From: a virus
DNA length: 44,738 nucleotides
Virus record (IMG/VR): IMGVR_UViG_3300035670_000406
Location: 1 to 44,738 of that record
Direction: 5' to 3' (one strand)
Part shown: one piece after another, positions 9,801 through 16,704 of the stretch
Position numbering within the stretch: position 1 is the first letter of the stretch
Layout: every line of letters begins with the position of its first letter
Position numbers and translations under genes: made by a program
Notes under the pieces: generated by a model
Seen by the model: the letters and a program-made list of their open reading frames with translations, nothing else
What the model was told of the DNA's origin: nothing
The model's database searches: none

Positions 9801-11213
9801 GATAGTATTGGAGAGATTTCTGTTGCTGGTGTCGATAGTGTATCGTATAACACTTCGAATGGCGAATTTACTATTTTCACAGCTGATGGTAATTCATTCT
9901 CTGATAATATTACTCTAGATCCATTCACAACTGATAATCTAGTCGAGGGTCTGAACCTTTACTTTACAACAGCTCGTGCAGATAGTGCATTCGATGTTCG
10001 TCTAGCAACTAAAACTACCGATGATCTTTTCGAAGGTCTAAACCTCTATTACACAGATTCAAGGGTTTCTTCTCTTATCGACTCTGCTTATATAATGGCA
10101 AGAGTAGAACCAAGAGGCGTAGATTCAGAAGCAGTTACAGCACTTATTGACTCGGCATATATCAATGCAAGAGTTTCTACGATCGATTCAGGTCAAGTCT
10201 TAGCAATTGTTGATTCCAACTATATCAAATCTATTGCTCTAGACTCATCTGCAGTTATTTCGCTCATTGACTCAGCGTATATCAATTCCAGAATTGGTAT
10301 TGTTGCAGAGGTATCCTTACTTGCTAACCAATTAAGATATCAAACATACTACTTTGCAGCAACTTCAGGACAAACAGTCGTTTCTGGTGTTGACCAAAAT
10401 GGAAACACTCTAGAATATAGCATTGGTACGGTTCAGGTCTTCCTCAACGGTATCAACCTACTAAACGGAGTAGATTATACCGCTACAAACGGATCATCTA
10501 TCACTCTAACAAATCCTGCAAAAGGTAATGAAGATATCTTCATTAGCACCTTAAAAATTACAGGTGAGGTAGGATTCGGATTCAGAGAGTATACCTTTAC
10601 TGCGGATTCAGGACAAAGTGAATTCTTCGGAGCAGATGACAACGGATCACAATTACAATATACAGTTGGCAATCTTATCGCTCACCTAAACGGTATTAAG
10701 CTTCTTTCAGGAGTAGATTATACTGCTACAGACGGTAATAAGATCGTTCTTACAGATCCGTTACTTCAAGATGATGAATTAACGATTACTACAGCATACG
10801 TTCAGAATTCTCAACTTGATAGTAATCTAAATGAGTATGGTGACATAACCGTTAGTGGACTAACTAACACAAGCGGTAGGTATACTAACCTAGTCAACGG
10901 AATTGAAGCAGATTCCTCTGGAACGGTTATCATAGATACTGTTGAGCATCAGTCTAAGTTTACTTCGATCGAATATCTGGTTCATATGGAAGATTCTTCA
11001 AACGGTCATTCTCAGATTTCGAAAGTATTGGTAACCTACAATAAGACAAATGTCTTCAGTACTGAATATGGTGTTGTTAACTCTTATCAAAATGACAGTG
11101 ATATGGGTACGCTTTCAGTGGATGTGTCTGGAACAGTTATTCGCTTAAGATTTGAAAAATCATCAGGAACGGGAAATGTTACAGTTAAACCTGTAAAAAC
11201 AATTATTCAATAA
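1..11213 (+). CDS. Giant repetitive tail fibre / adhesin-like virion protein (5' partial)
   Basis: Open from the left edge; the first full codon is at 3 and the stop is at 11211-11213, giving about 3,736 visible residues. The frame is open through 1-923, so the ATG at 924 is internal. Modules in order: 25-residue repeats (1-800); a fibre module with VQGQTTTVNS (about 888-1130); three blocks of YadA-head-like repeats (2371-2960, 3383-3690, 6085-7590), each preceded by an RAG-containing linker; several copies of a GIGTxxPxxxLxVxG motif (near 2131, 3726, 4882, 7610, 7908, 8309, 8530); nonapeptide DSxYI repeats (8721-9152); a second fibre module with VNGVTTTINT (about 9403-9690); TTDDLxEGLNLYYT repeats (about 9920-10130); two DSGQ-type beta domains (10345-10800); and a C-terminal beta-sandwich-like segment. 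These modules are typical of phage fibres and trimeric adhesins, so a surface-exposed, probably trimeric fibre is inferred. No enzymatic domain and no C-terminal S74 chaperone domain was recognised. The exact receptor or structural role is unknown. Confidence 0.85.
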   Translation, partial: VLSRTGTAYIDSANIKHAFIDSADIVLSRTGTAYIDSANIKHAFIDSADIVLSRTGTAYIDSANIKHAFIDSADIELARIGTAYIDSANIKHAFIDSADIVLSRTATAYIDSANIKHAFIDSADVTLARIGTAYIDSANIKHAFIDSADVTLARIGTAYIDSATIGHAFIDSADVTLARIGTAYIDSANIKHAFIDSADVVLSRTGTAYIDSASVKHAVIDSADITLTRIGTAYIDSSNIKHAFIDSSDIQFARITGAFIDSAYLRYARIDSAELGAVIASEVKTSLISSSANQIVIDPLTGTNEGDVVIRGNLIVQGQTTTVNSTEVTINDKNLVLADSAVNANEADGAGITINGANARITYNAVTDRFEFNKGISAAVGVFGKVYADTADIDYLTVDSAYTRVISADSAYFTNIQVTNLQVTGELSGNVGVTGNIPNAVLISNDSGKLTSDSNILFNDNQFALYINKAIIDNEGNLSIAGDLNVSGTIIGQSGIQVQGEIEADKIVLKDNNIGEGYIYYEGAQDSITGSIDLFFGNYQSPGYGSFNGLNVGKIVAQDSGYYAFSVDQVTGVVKAGGLRIGDERRPYGITTLTYPDPKPLSFYGLEVDNDAFRSTLQYNEFKSDITKSYASTASFVADSGTIFRLVDINDSSLVEFRKDGTISFSGQLLQNGVAFSAGGVFAKDADGDIHYVVDPALIQPSPSNLLGIGGRVGLNTNNPKYNLEARGDFMVGGRYDPGIIQYNLIPTGPTGTTYVDDSDISRMAFFSSKAAFRAGYYTGFKWADINNLGSYSVSFGNNTVASGLGSFAAGKGSVAAGPYTIAIGESNNTGNDLNDGVVLLGRFNIVDSALSSNDAIGIGLNNKITGNSTTVIGANQTIVGNSAISIGTGNTLTGTVSAGIRTSIFGHNNNVIGAGTYVIGDGNNVIRSSTSIILGINNNIMDAQNAYNIGYDNRIWGDNAGALGFGVRIDSSASFSIGIGLGGATKDPIKDPRILSIQGGNVSIGAESDYFTNYDGNLFVAGTIMYAGDLVRLDPGTGNPLSGNVFTDNGTYVTYNLPRNIAINKGSAYQSVDLFGSFIVEGNIGSEPDSGWFDSTSTYTSVFSYLPAGGILRAGAGFDPLYPVGYHSIALGRENVAGGISSVAIGSFNTVANNDNIFIGKSNVEYGQPSGTNNYIFGASNFIESSQSGNNNFIIGENNSLANNTFNNILIGRNIVADNVSNQIILSTTLPGDSSLDATKVAIGKNSAEYALDVRGSIRIDSPGTIYFGTKTIQEYLGFGVAEETTSPAEPVGSPGSIESILLNSTTNLVRTVDSHYMTDSSGVIFSGINSSDLDSVNGIIFYTNPVNDFEFTLHLESNNGPLVTSNPGGIIVNDGFQIGDSGTYQKVIPPRPVIIPPDLTVSGDLFVVGGGTNFTVDSKGIELFGISLDSYITDLILGNVPQESNGDPTQSILDQIIDYFDSAYVQARATLNEFWQTSPSGDNLYYRPSSSPKPVLIGLTPNEVTSNDLNTYQLSILANSTSGAINVKSAPGFPINAGAGASPISLDGVAWPNKSYLSTIIDPDYINARVQLDSAKIAQIIDPTYITNIIDSSYILARANDSSEWQRVGNTLFFGTYPNVSNVNVGIGTDNPLTKFHVAGDVRVDSDLYVRGKLLVSGTAITLDSTFTFELNDVDYTFTELGRETLSGGQIPTTLSVNTDSAIPFIFSNPINPRYILAYKVDSLGDSSTLVENVDYYLGNIYTVEVLETSIDSTDQEIVVINREPTSGRFVLTDSDILGNVLNYNTTYSNFVLIDSTGAFKKDLTGSNITLVNGTTLYVYDSSYIDLKDRVVIYDKSPKKTSSADFDGPVTFNEVVSTNYFEFQNGFTVSSGDIQIKGNVYYDSTSVFYYGPAIVESDGNGNVTVHRLSFDSNIQRIVDSDYIGERLQNVWNVTNSGQTIYYDEGGLVIIGSPSDALPNDSATKFLLASGNAIFNQRDWDSNSGYVTPNVVPDYGPGARMMWIPQRGAFRAGTADGITTTWDDTEVGIASVGIGVNAKALEYSVAIGYNASAGELGGRNKAVSIGYQVDNPSNEGIGIGYGISHTATRSRTVSIGKNITNITRDDTVAIGRDITASSGIVIGRNSTSGANGDPASIGINTSAGGNSAVAIGKDLTANSADAVSIGKDNSAGSYAVAIGKNVKANGQSSTSIGNNNTASGVTIGAGSSSSTGGVSVGSGTSTGAGGVTVGASSTSSYGVSVGSNNTSYAGAAIGGGNSVSYSTSIGNNNVSSWYSVAIGSGNNTGYGSFGIGIGNTSTYYAFNVGRYNTGNSYSSLNIGTNNNNNSYSSINVGINNSNNNGRLYGRTLSIGYDNTGNQGTIIFGADNKNNNRTTIFGNSNNNSSDGYGYIYGSGNRITRGGYIYGLNNLTTDGGFAVGANSTHVRGGYSFGTLNNHTDGGYSFGHNNVVNGATGTAMSFGYGNNASGSGIAVGYGNTVSSSGLAFGANNTSSGLSSVALGNGITVSGSNSVGIGLSSSISSTVADNNILAILGGRVAIGTNTVGSANPLVGSILDINGAMDVVGTNGEYYRRGQRLFDYIRSTVVNKDYIIDNADSAWIKQVANFNYLRETLVPQFFFSHDKLTNDLYYTGGGNVGIKTNNPLYDLHVNGDINFDGRLFLNGDLVIPSIDSIGDVYISHVTNEYYIGPDSAEEYFDSNYIQARQAYFDYENIINEGYINTRIDPDLFLDSAEATTLINNALNSTVAFKLDTLGRTTYNPTLSEAPFGPRVAIGAAPDFTHVLKIGGQVTIGDGQGLVGSLKVWNGNINIENGNLLINGAPIVGIWKDETYVTYNPPEGAKFIGIGKSTPLYDLDVNGAINGTQIFVDGLNLLEDILDSTYIQDRQIRVDSESLMAFIDTDYVRFRADSAYVQQIINSDYILGIADSSYIKTAADSDYIKSAADSDYIKSAANQDWIRLNADSDYIKSAADSDYIKSAANQDWIRLNADSDYIKTAANQDWIRLNADSDYIKSAADSDYIKSAADSSWIKSIADSEYVQSLIDSSYIAGITGIGSRNIDFGTHTISFSNSYQDILSLPNPGSYEGMFAVVRATNSPYVSVNGDWERLAIGQNVKTTDNVVFNRVETTDGLVVGGNLQVNGVTTTINTQTLEVTDNMIYMNGAESEGSPIQFVDIGFAGNYNEGGTYAHAGFFRDATDGIWKLFDGYTPEPDSSPQINTAHASFNLATIQVGSIVTDTISRNSNVPIGIYGSASLIPVIKIDSSGFIDSIGEISVAGVDSVSYNTSNGEFTIFTADGNSFSDNITLDPFTTDNLVEGLNLYFTTARADSAFDVRLATKTTDDLFEGLNLYYTDSRVSSLIDSAYIMARVEPRGVDSEAVTALIDSAYINARVSTIDSGQVLAIVDSNYIKSIALDSSAVISLIDSAYINSRIGIVAEVSLLANQLRYQTYYFAATSGQTVVSGVDQNGNTLEYSIGTVQVFLNGINLLNGVDYTATNGSSITLTNPAKGNEDIFISTLKITGEVGFGFREYTFTADSGQSEFFGADDNGSQLQYTVGNLIAHLNGIKLLSGVDYTATDGNKIVLTDPLLQDDELTITTAYVQNSQLDSNLNEYGDITVSGLTNTSGRYTNLVNGIEADSSGTVIIDTVEHQSKFTSIEYLVHMEDSSNGHSQISKVLVTYNKTNVFSTEYGVVNSYQNDSDMGTLSVDVSGTVIRLRFEKSSGTGNVTVKPVKTIIQ
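2371..2960 (+). repeat. YadA-head-like beta-roll repeats, block 1
   Basis: The translation shows roughly 14-residue units of the form SxxIGxxNxxxG, for example YSVSFGNNTVASG, GSFAAGKGSVAAG and YTIAIGESNNTG. This pattern matches the left-handed parallel beta-roll repeats of trimeric autotransporter heads. It follows the linker AFRAGYYTGFKW, an arrangement that recurs before blocks 2 and 3 in modified form. Fold is inferred from sequence pattern only. Confidence 0.75.
3383..3690 (+). repeat. YadA-head-like beta-roll repeats, block 2
   Basis: A shorter block with units such as HSIALGRENVAGG, SSVAIGSFNTVAN and NNFIIGENNSLANN. It is preceded by the RAGAGFDPLYPVG linker and followed by a KVAIGKNSAEYALDVRG segment, a form of the GIGTxxPxxxLxVxG fibre motif. 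The block-linker-motif order parallels blocks 1 and 3, suggesting duplication of a whole cassette. Confidence 0.7.
6085..7590 (+). repeat. YadA-head-like beta-roll repeats, block 3 (long)
   Basis: The longest block, about 500 residues. Units include YSVAIGYNASAG, DAVSIGKDNSAG, VSVGSNNTS, YGSFGIGIGNTS and LSSVALGNGITVSG. The middle is unusually rich in Asn, Ser, Tyr and Gly (for example IGTNNNNNSYSS). It is preceded by GAFRAGTADGITTTW and followed by a GGRVAIGTNT segment leading into ILDINGAM. A very long beta-roll rod is inferred. Confidence 0.75.
8721..9152 (+). repeat. Nonapeptide (27-bp) DSxYI repeats, 16 units
   Basis: Sixteen consecutive 9-residue units of the form A-D-S-x-Y-I-x-x-x (for example ADSDYIKSA, ADSSYIKTA, and the variant ANQDWIRLN). 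A higher-order 81-bp unit (two ADSDYIKSA plus one ANQDWIRLN) is repeated at 8805 and 8886 with only one difference noted. Single copies of the same motif occur throughout this gene and its neighbours (IDSAYINAR, IDSDYIQAR). Confidence 0.9.
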
Positions 11214-11232
11214 GCCACGGGGAAAGTGAACT

Positions 11233-14200
11233 ATGGCGACTAAAGATTTTAAAGTAAAAAACGGCCTGAGGGTCGGTGAAAATATTATAATAGATTCAGG
11301 TAACATTGTTATCGGTACAAAGGAAGTGATTTCCGTTACTGGTTCAATTACCGGTCAATATGAAGGATTCGATTCTGATTTTTCAATATCAATCTCGAAC
11401 ACCAGCACCGATTCTTTATCTGAGGGATTAAACAATCTTTATTACACCACAGCTCGTGCAGATAGCGCATTTGATGTCCGTCTAGCGACTAAAACTACTG
11501 ACGACTTAACTGAAGGCGCCAGTCTTTATTATACCCAAAGTAGATTCGATTCCGCTCTAGCATTAAAAACTACTGATGATTTAACTGAAGGCGCTAGCCT
11601 TTATTACACCACAGCTCGTGCAGATAGCGCATTTGATGTTCGTCTATCAACTAAAACAACCGATGACTTAACTGAAGGTGCTAATCTCTATTTTACCGAT
11701 AGTAGAGTTCAATCTTATCTTTCGAATAATAGTTATGCTACTATATCTAATATTGATTCTGCAATTGCGGCGCTTGTTGCAGCTGCGCCTGACCAATTAG
11801 ACACTCTTAATGAATTAGCTGCTGCTATTAATAATGATTCAGACTTTTCTGGAACCGTGATTTCTCTTATAGGAGAAAAATTAGCAAAAAGTGAATTTAC
11901 TACTTATTTTGATAGTAACTTTAATATTAAAACCACCGATGACTTAACTGAGGGATCTAATCTTTACTATACTCAAAGTAGATTTGATTCTGCTCTAGCA
12001 TTAAAAACTACTGATGATTTGGTTGAAGGTAATAATAATCTTTATTACACCACAGCTCGTGCAGATAGCGCATTTGATGTTCGTCTATCAACTAAAACAA
12101 CCGATGACTTAACTGAAGGTGCTAATCTTTACTACACCAAATTAAGAGTTGATAGTGATATCATTAATCTGATTGATTCTTCGTACATCCAGTCTAAGCA
12201 AATTACTTATGACTTTTTAGATTCTTCTGAGGTCATTTCTTTAATTGATTCTGATTATATTGAAGCAAGAAGACCCGCTGAATCTATTTTTCAAGTAACT
12301 AGTAGTGGAGCCTCAGCTTACGTTTTCAATGGAGATGGATTCCCCAGTGCATCAAATAATCCTTCATTATATCTTCAGAGAGGATCTACCTATAAATTTA
12401 AGGTAGATGCAACAGGTCATCCGTTCCAAATCCGCCTTTCTAATGGCGGGTCGGCTTATTCTGACGGAGTAATTAATAATTCTGCAGAGGTCGGAGACAT
12501 TCTATTCACAGTCCCGATGAATGCTCCAGACACATTATACTATCAGTGTACGGTTCATTCTAGTATGGGTGGTACAATATATGTTACTGAAGCAGCTTCT
12601 ATAAACACTGACGTTATATCAGAAGGCACTACTAATCTATATTATACTGATGCTAGAGTAACAGCCCTTGTAGACTCCGCGTACGTACAGGCGAGACAAG
12701 TTGATATCTATAGGGATTCAGCATTCGTTACAGGTATTGTCGATGCGACCTATATTAACTCTTTAGTTAATGCTACGGATTCTGCAGCCGTAATTAACAT
12801 CGTTACCGATACCATTGATTCTGCTTATATTAATGCTAGAGTGGTCATTCCCGAGGAAGGGATTGATTCGGCACAAACAATTTCTCTTATTACAGAAACT
12901 ATAGACTCTGCATATATTCAAGCCAGACAGTTGATTGGCGGCGGATCTGGTACAGTCGATTCTGCGCAAACTATCGCACTTATTACTGATACAATTGATT
13001 CTGACTATATCACTTCGAGGATTTCGGTTTCTGCTACTACGTTTGTGGTGGGAGAACATTATTTTAAAGATTTTAAATTCATAGCCGATTCTGGCCAAAC
13101 AATTTTCTCTGGTGCAGATGAAAACGGCAATACACTATCTTTTGATTCGGATGATTTTCAAATCTATATTAATGGTATACGTATAGCGGACATAGATTAT
13201 ACAGCAAATCCTCAAACGAATACTATTACCCTCACGACCCCGGCAGGACTCGAAGATGAGGTGATCATTACCTCGCTAAACATCAGAGCAGGAGAAGGCG
13301 GGGGTGGAGGTACTGTAGATTCTGCACAAACTATCGCTCTTATTACAGAAACCGTAGACTCTGCGTACATCAATGCTCGAGTCACTATACCACAAGCATA
13401 CGGTGACAGTGACGTTCAGTTACTTATCGATTCTGATTATATCGTTCAACGGGTTAATACCGCTTTTGCAGGAACAGGAAAAATCCACACTTATCTGTTT
13501 ACTGCAGATTCTGGACAACTTACCTTTAGCGGGGCGGATGATAATGGTAGAACCTTAGTTTACGGCGATGAAACGGTTGAGGTATATTTAAACGGGGTTC
13601 TTCTTGTACAAGGACTTGATTACACTGCGACTAATGGAACCTCGATAGATTTAACAGAAGCCGCAGATAGTTCAGATCAGATCTTGGTAAAAAATATTTC
13701 GACCCTTTTCAGTGCGATCAGTGGCTTCGTATATCCAAAGTTTGTTAATTATGTTTATTATTCAGATTCAGGTCAAACACAATTTTCAGGAGCAGACGAG
13801 AATGGTAACATTCTTTCTCTCGAAGCTTCGAATTATCAAGTTTTCATTAACGGTATAAGACTTTTAGATTCTGATATTTCTGTTAATCCGACTACTGATA
13901 CACTTACGATTGGCTTCCCATTATTAGAAGGCGACGAAGTAAGTATTAATACGATAGGGGGAATAGTTCAGGCGGTTGCGTATGAATCTATTGTAGATTC
14001 TGCGTATATCAACGCTCGAGTCACTATACCACAAGCATACGGTGACAATGATGTTCTATTATTAGTAGATTCTGCGTATATCAACGCTCGAGTCACTATA
14101 CCACAAGCATACGGTGACAATGATGTTCTATTATTAGTAGATTCTGAGTATATTCAAGCCAGACAATTAATCGGTGGAGCTATTGATTCTGCTCAAACTA

Positions 14201-15063
14201 TTGCACTTATTACTGATACAATTGACTCTGATTATATTTTAGATAGAGCTAAGCAATTAAATAATGGGATATCTACAATAGGATTTTATAGATATATCTC
14301 TTCCTCTGGCCAAACTGTATTTTCAGGAACTGATATAAATGGAAATCTATTACAATATGAGCCAGGTAATGTTCTAGTTTATTATAACGGGGCTCTTCTT
14401 GCAGAACAAACTGACTTTACTGCAAACAACGGATCTTCGATTAATCTCACTGTGGCAGCAGATTCTTCTGACGACGTTTTTGTTGTAAACTATGCTCAAA
14501 CATTCTATGGCGGAGGAGCAGCACCATCTCTCCTATTGGATCACTACTATTATGTTGCAGATTCTGGTCAGGTTACCTTTACCGGAGCTGATGAAACTGG
14601 GGCAGTTTTAAATTACAAACCTGGTAATATCTTGGTATTTTTAAACGGATTTATTCTCCGCGATTCAACAGATTATCAAGCTATTAACGGTACTAGTGTC
14701 GTTCTTACTGAAGCCGCACAGGATTTAGACGAATTAAGAATTACTAAGGTAGTCCAAAGCACTTTTGGGAATAATTTCTGGAGAGAAGCTTCCTCGAATT
14801 ACACAATTGCTTCTGGGCAAAAACTTATTGTAGATACTAGTACTTCTGCAGTTACTATAACCCTTCCTTCAATTGCAGGATTTGGGGATGAAATAAGGAT
14901 TATTGATGGGTCTGGTAATGCTGCAACGAATAATATTACCATAAATAGAAATGGACATAAGATACAAGGTAATGAAACCAATTTCATTATTGACGTAAAC
15001 GAGGCGGCTTTTGGATTGGTTTATTATAATGTGTCTAGAGGATGGATACTTACAGAAAAATAA
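11233..15063 (+). CDS. Mosaic tail fibre protein with cupredoxin-like domain
   Basis: 1,276 residues, beginning MATKDFKVKNGLRVGENI. Residues about 60-305 hold TTDDLTEGxxLYYTxAR repeats, interrupted at about 163-216 by a DQLDTLNELAAAI segment common in phage fibres. Residues 350-453 look like a cupredoxin fold: GHPF (His396) and QCTVHSSMGG (Cys439, His442, Met445). The motif IDSAYINAR recurs between domains. Five copies of a roughly 70-residue beta domain (DSGQTxFSGADxNG, then LNGxxL, then DYTA.NG) occupy about 13057-14760. The C-terminal 100 residues contain NNITINRNGHKIQG, a typical fibre ending. It follows the giant gene after 19 bases, with a GGGGAAAG ribosome site. A virion fibre or baseplate appendage is likely; copper binding is unproven. 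Confidence 0.85.
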   Translation: MATKDFKVKNGLRVGENIIIDSGNIVIGTKEVISVTGSITGQYEGFDSDFSISISNTSTDSLSEGLNNLYYTTARADSAFDVRLATKTTDDLTEGASLYYTQSRFDSALALKTTDDLTEGASLYYTTARADSAFDVRLSTKTTDDLTEGANLYFTDSRVQSYLSNNSYATISNIDSAIAALVAAAPDQLDTLNELAAAINNDSDFSGTVISLIGEKLAKSEFTTYFDSNFNIKTTDDLTEGSNLYYTQSRFDSALALKTTDDLVEGNNNLYYTTARADSAFDVRLSTKTTDDLTEGANLYYTKLRVDSDIINLIDSSYIQSKQITYDFLDSSEVISLIDSDYIEARRPAESIFQVTSSGASAYVFNGDGFPSASNNPSLYLQRGSTYKFKVDATGHPFQIRLSNGGSAYSDGVINNSAEVGDILFTVPMNAPDTLYYQCTVHSSMGGTIYVTEAASINTDVISEGTTNLYYTDARVTALVDSAYVQARQVDIYRDSAFVTGIVDATYINSLVNATDSAAVINIVTDTIDSAYINARVVIPEEGIDSAQTISLITETIDSAYIQARQLIGGGSGTVDSAQTIALITDTIDSDYITSRISVSATTFVVGEHYFKDFKFIADSGQTIFSGADENGNTLSFDSDDFQIYINGIRIADIDYTANPQTNTITLTTPAGLEDEVIITSLNIRAGEGGGGGTVDSAQTIALITETVDSAYINARVTIPQAYGDSDVQLLIDSDYIVQRVNTAFAGTGKIHTYLFTADSGQLTFSGADDNGRTLVYGDETVEVYLNGVLLVQGLDYTATNGTSIDLTEAADSSDQILVKNISTLFSAISGFVYPKFVNYVYYSDSGQTQFSGADENGNILSLEASNYQVFINGIRLLDSDISVNPTTDTLTIGFPLLEGDEVSINTIGGIVQAVAYESIVDSAYINARVTIPQAYGDNDVLLLVDSAYINARVTIPQAYGDNDVLLLVDSEYIQARQLIGGAIDSAQTIALITDTIDSDYILDRAKQLNNGISTIGFYRYISSSGQTVFSGTDINGNLLQYEPGNVLVYYNGALLAEQTDFTANNGSSINLTVAADSSDDVFVVNYAQTFYGGGAAPSLLLDHYYYVADSGQVTFTGADETGAVLNYKPGNILVFLNGFILRDSTDYQAINGTSVVLTEAAQDLDELRITKVVQSTFGNNFWREASSNYTIASGQKLIVDTSTSAVTITLPSIAGFGDEIRIIDGSGNAATNNITINRNGHKIQGNETNFIIDVNEAAFGLVYYNVSRGWILTEK
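11431..12150 (+). repeat. TTDDLTEG / LYYTTARADSAFDVRL repeats
   Basis: Repeats encoding KTTDDLTEGASLYYT followed by either TARADSAFDVRL or QSRFDSALAL alternate along the N-terminal part of the 11233 gene. Stretches of tens of bases are nearly identical in DNA near 11438, 11599 and 12042. A related copy occurs in the giant gene near 9959. The motif is common in phage tail fibres. Confidence 0.85.
13993..14146 (+). repeat. Exact 72-bp tandem duplication
   Basis: 13993-14064 and 14065-14136 are identical in DNA, and the first ten bases of a third copy follow at 14137. Each unit encodes 24 residues: VDSAYINARVTIPQAYGDND followed by VLLL. A diverged copy lies near 13355-13420. Confidence 0.95.
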
Positions 15064-15075
15064 TAGGTAGAAAAA

Positions 15076-15483
15076 TTGTCGAACTATTCAAATATTAAAT
15101 ATTCCGGAACTGCTGAATTTATAGATTCCGATTATATACAAGCCCGACAGATTGTAAGTGGAGGATTTACAGTCCCTTATACTTACGAGGGTCAATTGAA
15201 TGTGAATACCGGAATATATAGAAAGTATATCCATAATATATCGACATTAAATTCAGCGGATCTGTTTTTAACCACGGCACCTCTCGGTTCTGCTGTAGTT
15301 ATATCAATAAATAAAAACGACTCGGGGATTTCTACTATCTCATTAGATTCAGGACAAACCGTAAGTTTAAACAATATAATTGACATTTCATTTACTCAGG
15401 GGGATTATTTAACTGTTGATATAGACCAGGTCGGTTCTAGATACTCAGGGAAAGACCTAGTAATGAATCTATTGTTCAGTTAG
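15076..15483 (+). CDS. Small fibre-domain virion protein
   Basis: 135 residues from a TTG start at 15076, 12 bases after the previous stop; a weak TAGGTAG lies just upstream, and no ATG gives the full conserved region. The N-terminus holds IDSDYIQARQ, the same nonapeptide seen in the big fibres. The remainder resembles a small phage-fibre beta-sandwich: LGSAVVISINKNDSGISTI, then QGDYLTVDIDQVGSRYSGKD. The same ending, with GDYLTVDVTGIGNTLKGENL, closes the 27158 protein. It is likely a minor fibre or decoration protein. The TTG start is the less certain part. Confidence 0.75.
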   Translation: MSNYSNIKYSGTAEFIDSDYIQARQIVSGGFTVPYTYEGQLNVNTGIYRKYIHNISTLNSADLFLTTAPLGSAVVISINKNDSGISTISLDSGQTVSLNNIIDISFTQGDYLTVDIDQVGSRYSGKDLVMNLLFS

Positions 15484-15491
15484 GAGAAAAA

Positions 15492-16700
15492 ATGTACGCA
15501 AAATTAGTATTCAACACAAATACAACGGTGGCTGCAAAGATAAGGGATATTACCAGGATCATCCACGATTCTAACAGCGGAAATGCAAATCTGAGTAACT
15601 TAGAATCCATAAACGTTTCAGAATCGGAGTTAATCGCTGGGATAAATAGCGGGTGGCAAACTGTTGGGAAATCTCTTCCCGCTTCTGGTACTGCTTTTTC
15701 TTTGGATGATGCTTTCTATTATTTAGAGGGTTCGTGTGTAGATTCTTCAAAGAAAAAATATGTGTCAATACATGCTAATTCCTCTTTCACAACTTCAACG
15801 TTAATATTCTCCGGTTCCGGCGCCCCCACGAGCGGAGTTGTATTGTCGTGTGTAATAGATTATGGTACTGCTACGGAAATTTTTACAGAAGGATATAGCA
15901 GTACGAACGCCAATATCGTCCCGTATTATGGTTTAGGGTCTTCGTATAATTCAGAAATCGTTTACATTTTTGCTACTCCTAGAAGTTTGATATTAGTCGG
16001 TTCGGGCGGGGTCACTCAATCAAATCCGATGCTCCATGCACACTTAGAATTTATAGAAAATGCTTCTACTAAAAAATATTCTCTTTCTCCTATAGCTAAA
16101 ATAGTTTCTTTGCCCCAACAGGGCGCCACCGGCACGCCCGGTTTTTGGAGAGGCGGAAACATATATGGCGGTACTGGGGATATGGGATCACAGTTTTATT
16201 TCCCCAAATCTATTTTTAGTTACTATCCGAATCCTTCTGTACAGAGACTTTTAACGTTTTACGATCGAAACCAATCAGCTCAGACGGCTTACTATTATTC
16301 TACGGTCGATAATGGTACTACTACTGGTGTCGCCACCATGAACGGCGCTGAGGCGAGCTATTTCGGCGGAGGAGACTTTATCTCTTTTGGTAAATTCGAT
16401 CATTCTTTTTATAGCCCAAGATATGGGTTTGGAAATTCTTCTGCTTCAACTACTACATATTCGACTGAAGGAGAAGAGATAGATGAAAATGGAAATCTTA
16501 GAATCCCAATCATACCGCTGGTATGTGATATTACATTTACCGGATCAGGTTTAATAGATTTTTCATTGTGCAAAATTTATAAAACAGTCGGTACCTTAGG
16601 TATTAACGGAGATGAATTAATTCTAGGATCAGATTCTTATTATTATTTTACAGGGACCGGTACTAATACTTCTAGTGCTTTACTTATAAAGAAAGAGTAA
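15492..16700 (+). CDS. MYAKLVF-family virion structural protein, paralogue 1
   Basis: 402 residues. The AGGAG ribosome site overlaps the upstream stop codon, eight bases before the ATG. The protein is a paralogue of the next gene: both begin MYAKLVF, then KIRDI(T/S)R.IH(D/E)S, LSNLESI and NSGW, and share IYIFATPR.LI, a HLEFxE segment and an ENGR/N..IPL/YPL segment near the end. The C-terminus reads as a GDELILGSDSYYYF beta segment. No catalytic motif is visible. Proteins starting this way are recalled from other marine myophages as structural or hypothetical proteins; the function is unknown. Placement between fibre genes suggests a virion component. Confidence 0.75.
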   Translation: MYAKLVFNTNTTVAAKIRDITRIIHDSNSGNANLSNLESINVSESELIAGINSGWQTVGKSLPASGTAFSLDDAFYYLEGSCVDSSKKKYVSIHANSSFTTSTLIFSGSGAPTSGVVLSCVIDYGTATEIFTEGYSSTNANIVPYYGLGSSYNSEIVYIFATPRSLILVGSGGVTQSNPMLHAHLEFIENASTKKYSLSPIAKIVSLPQQGATGTPGFWRGGNIYGGTGDMGSQFYFPKSIFSYYPNPSVQRLLTFYDRNQSAQTAYYYSTVDNGTTTGVATMNGAEASYFGGGDFISFGKFDHSFYSPRYGFGNSSASTTTYSTEGEEIDENGNLRIPIIPLVCDITFTGSGLIDFSLCKIYKTVGTLGINGDELILGSDSYYYFTGTGTNTSSALLIKKE

Positions 16701-16704
16701 AAAA

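Noticed and set aside
8530-11213. C-terminal S74 endosialidase-type chaperone domain in the giant protein
   Set aside because: GIGTxxP/LxVxG motifs often precede such a domain, but the protein ends in a beta-sandwich-like segment without the expected conserved catalytic region.
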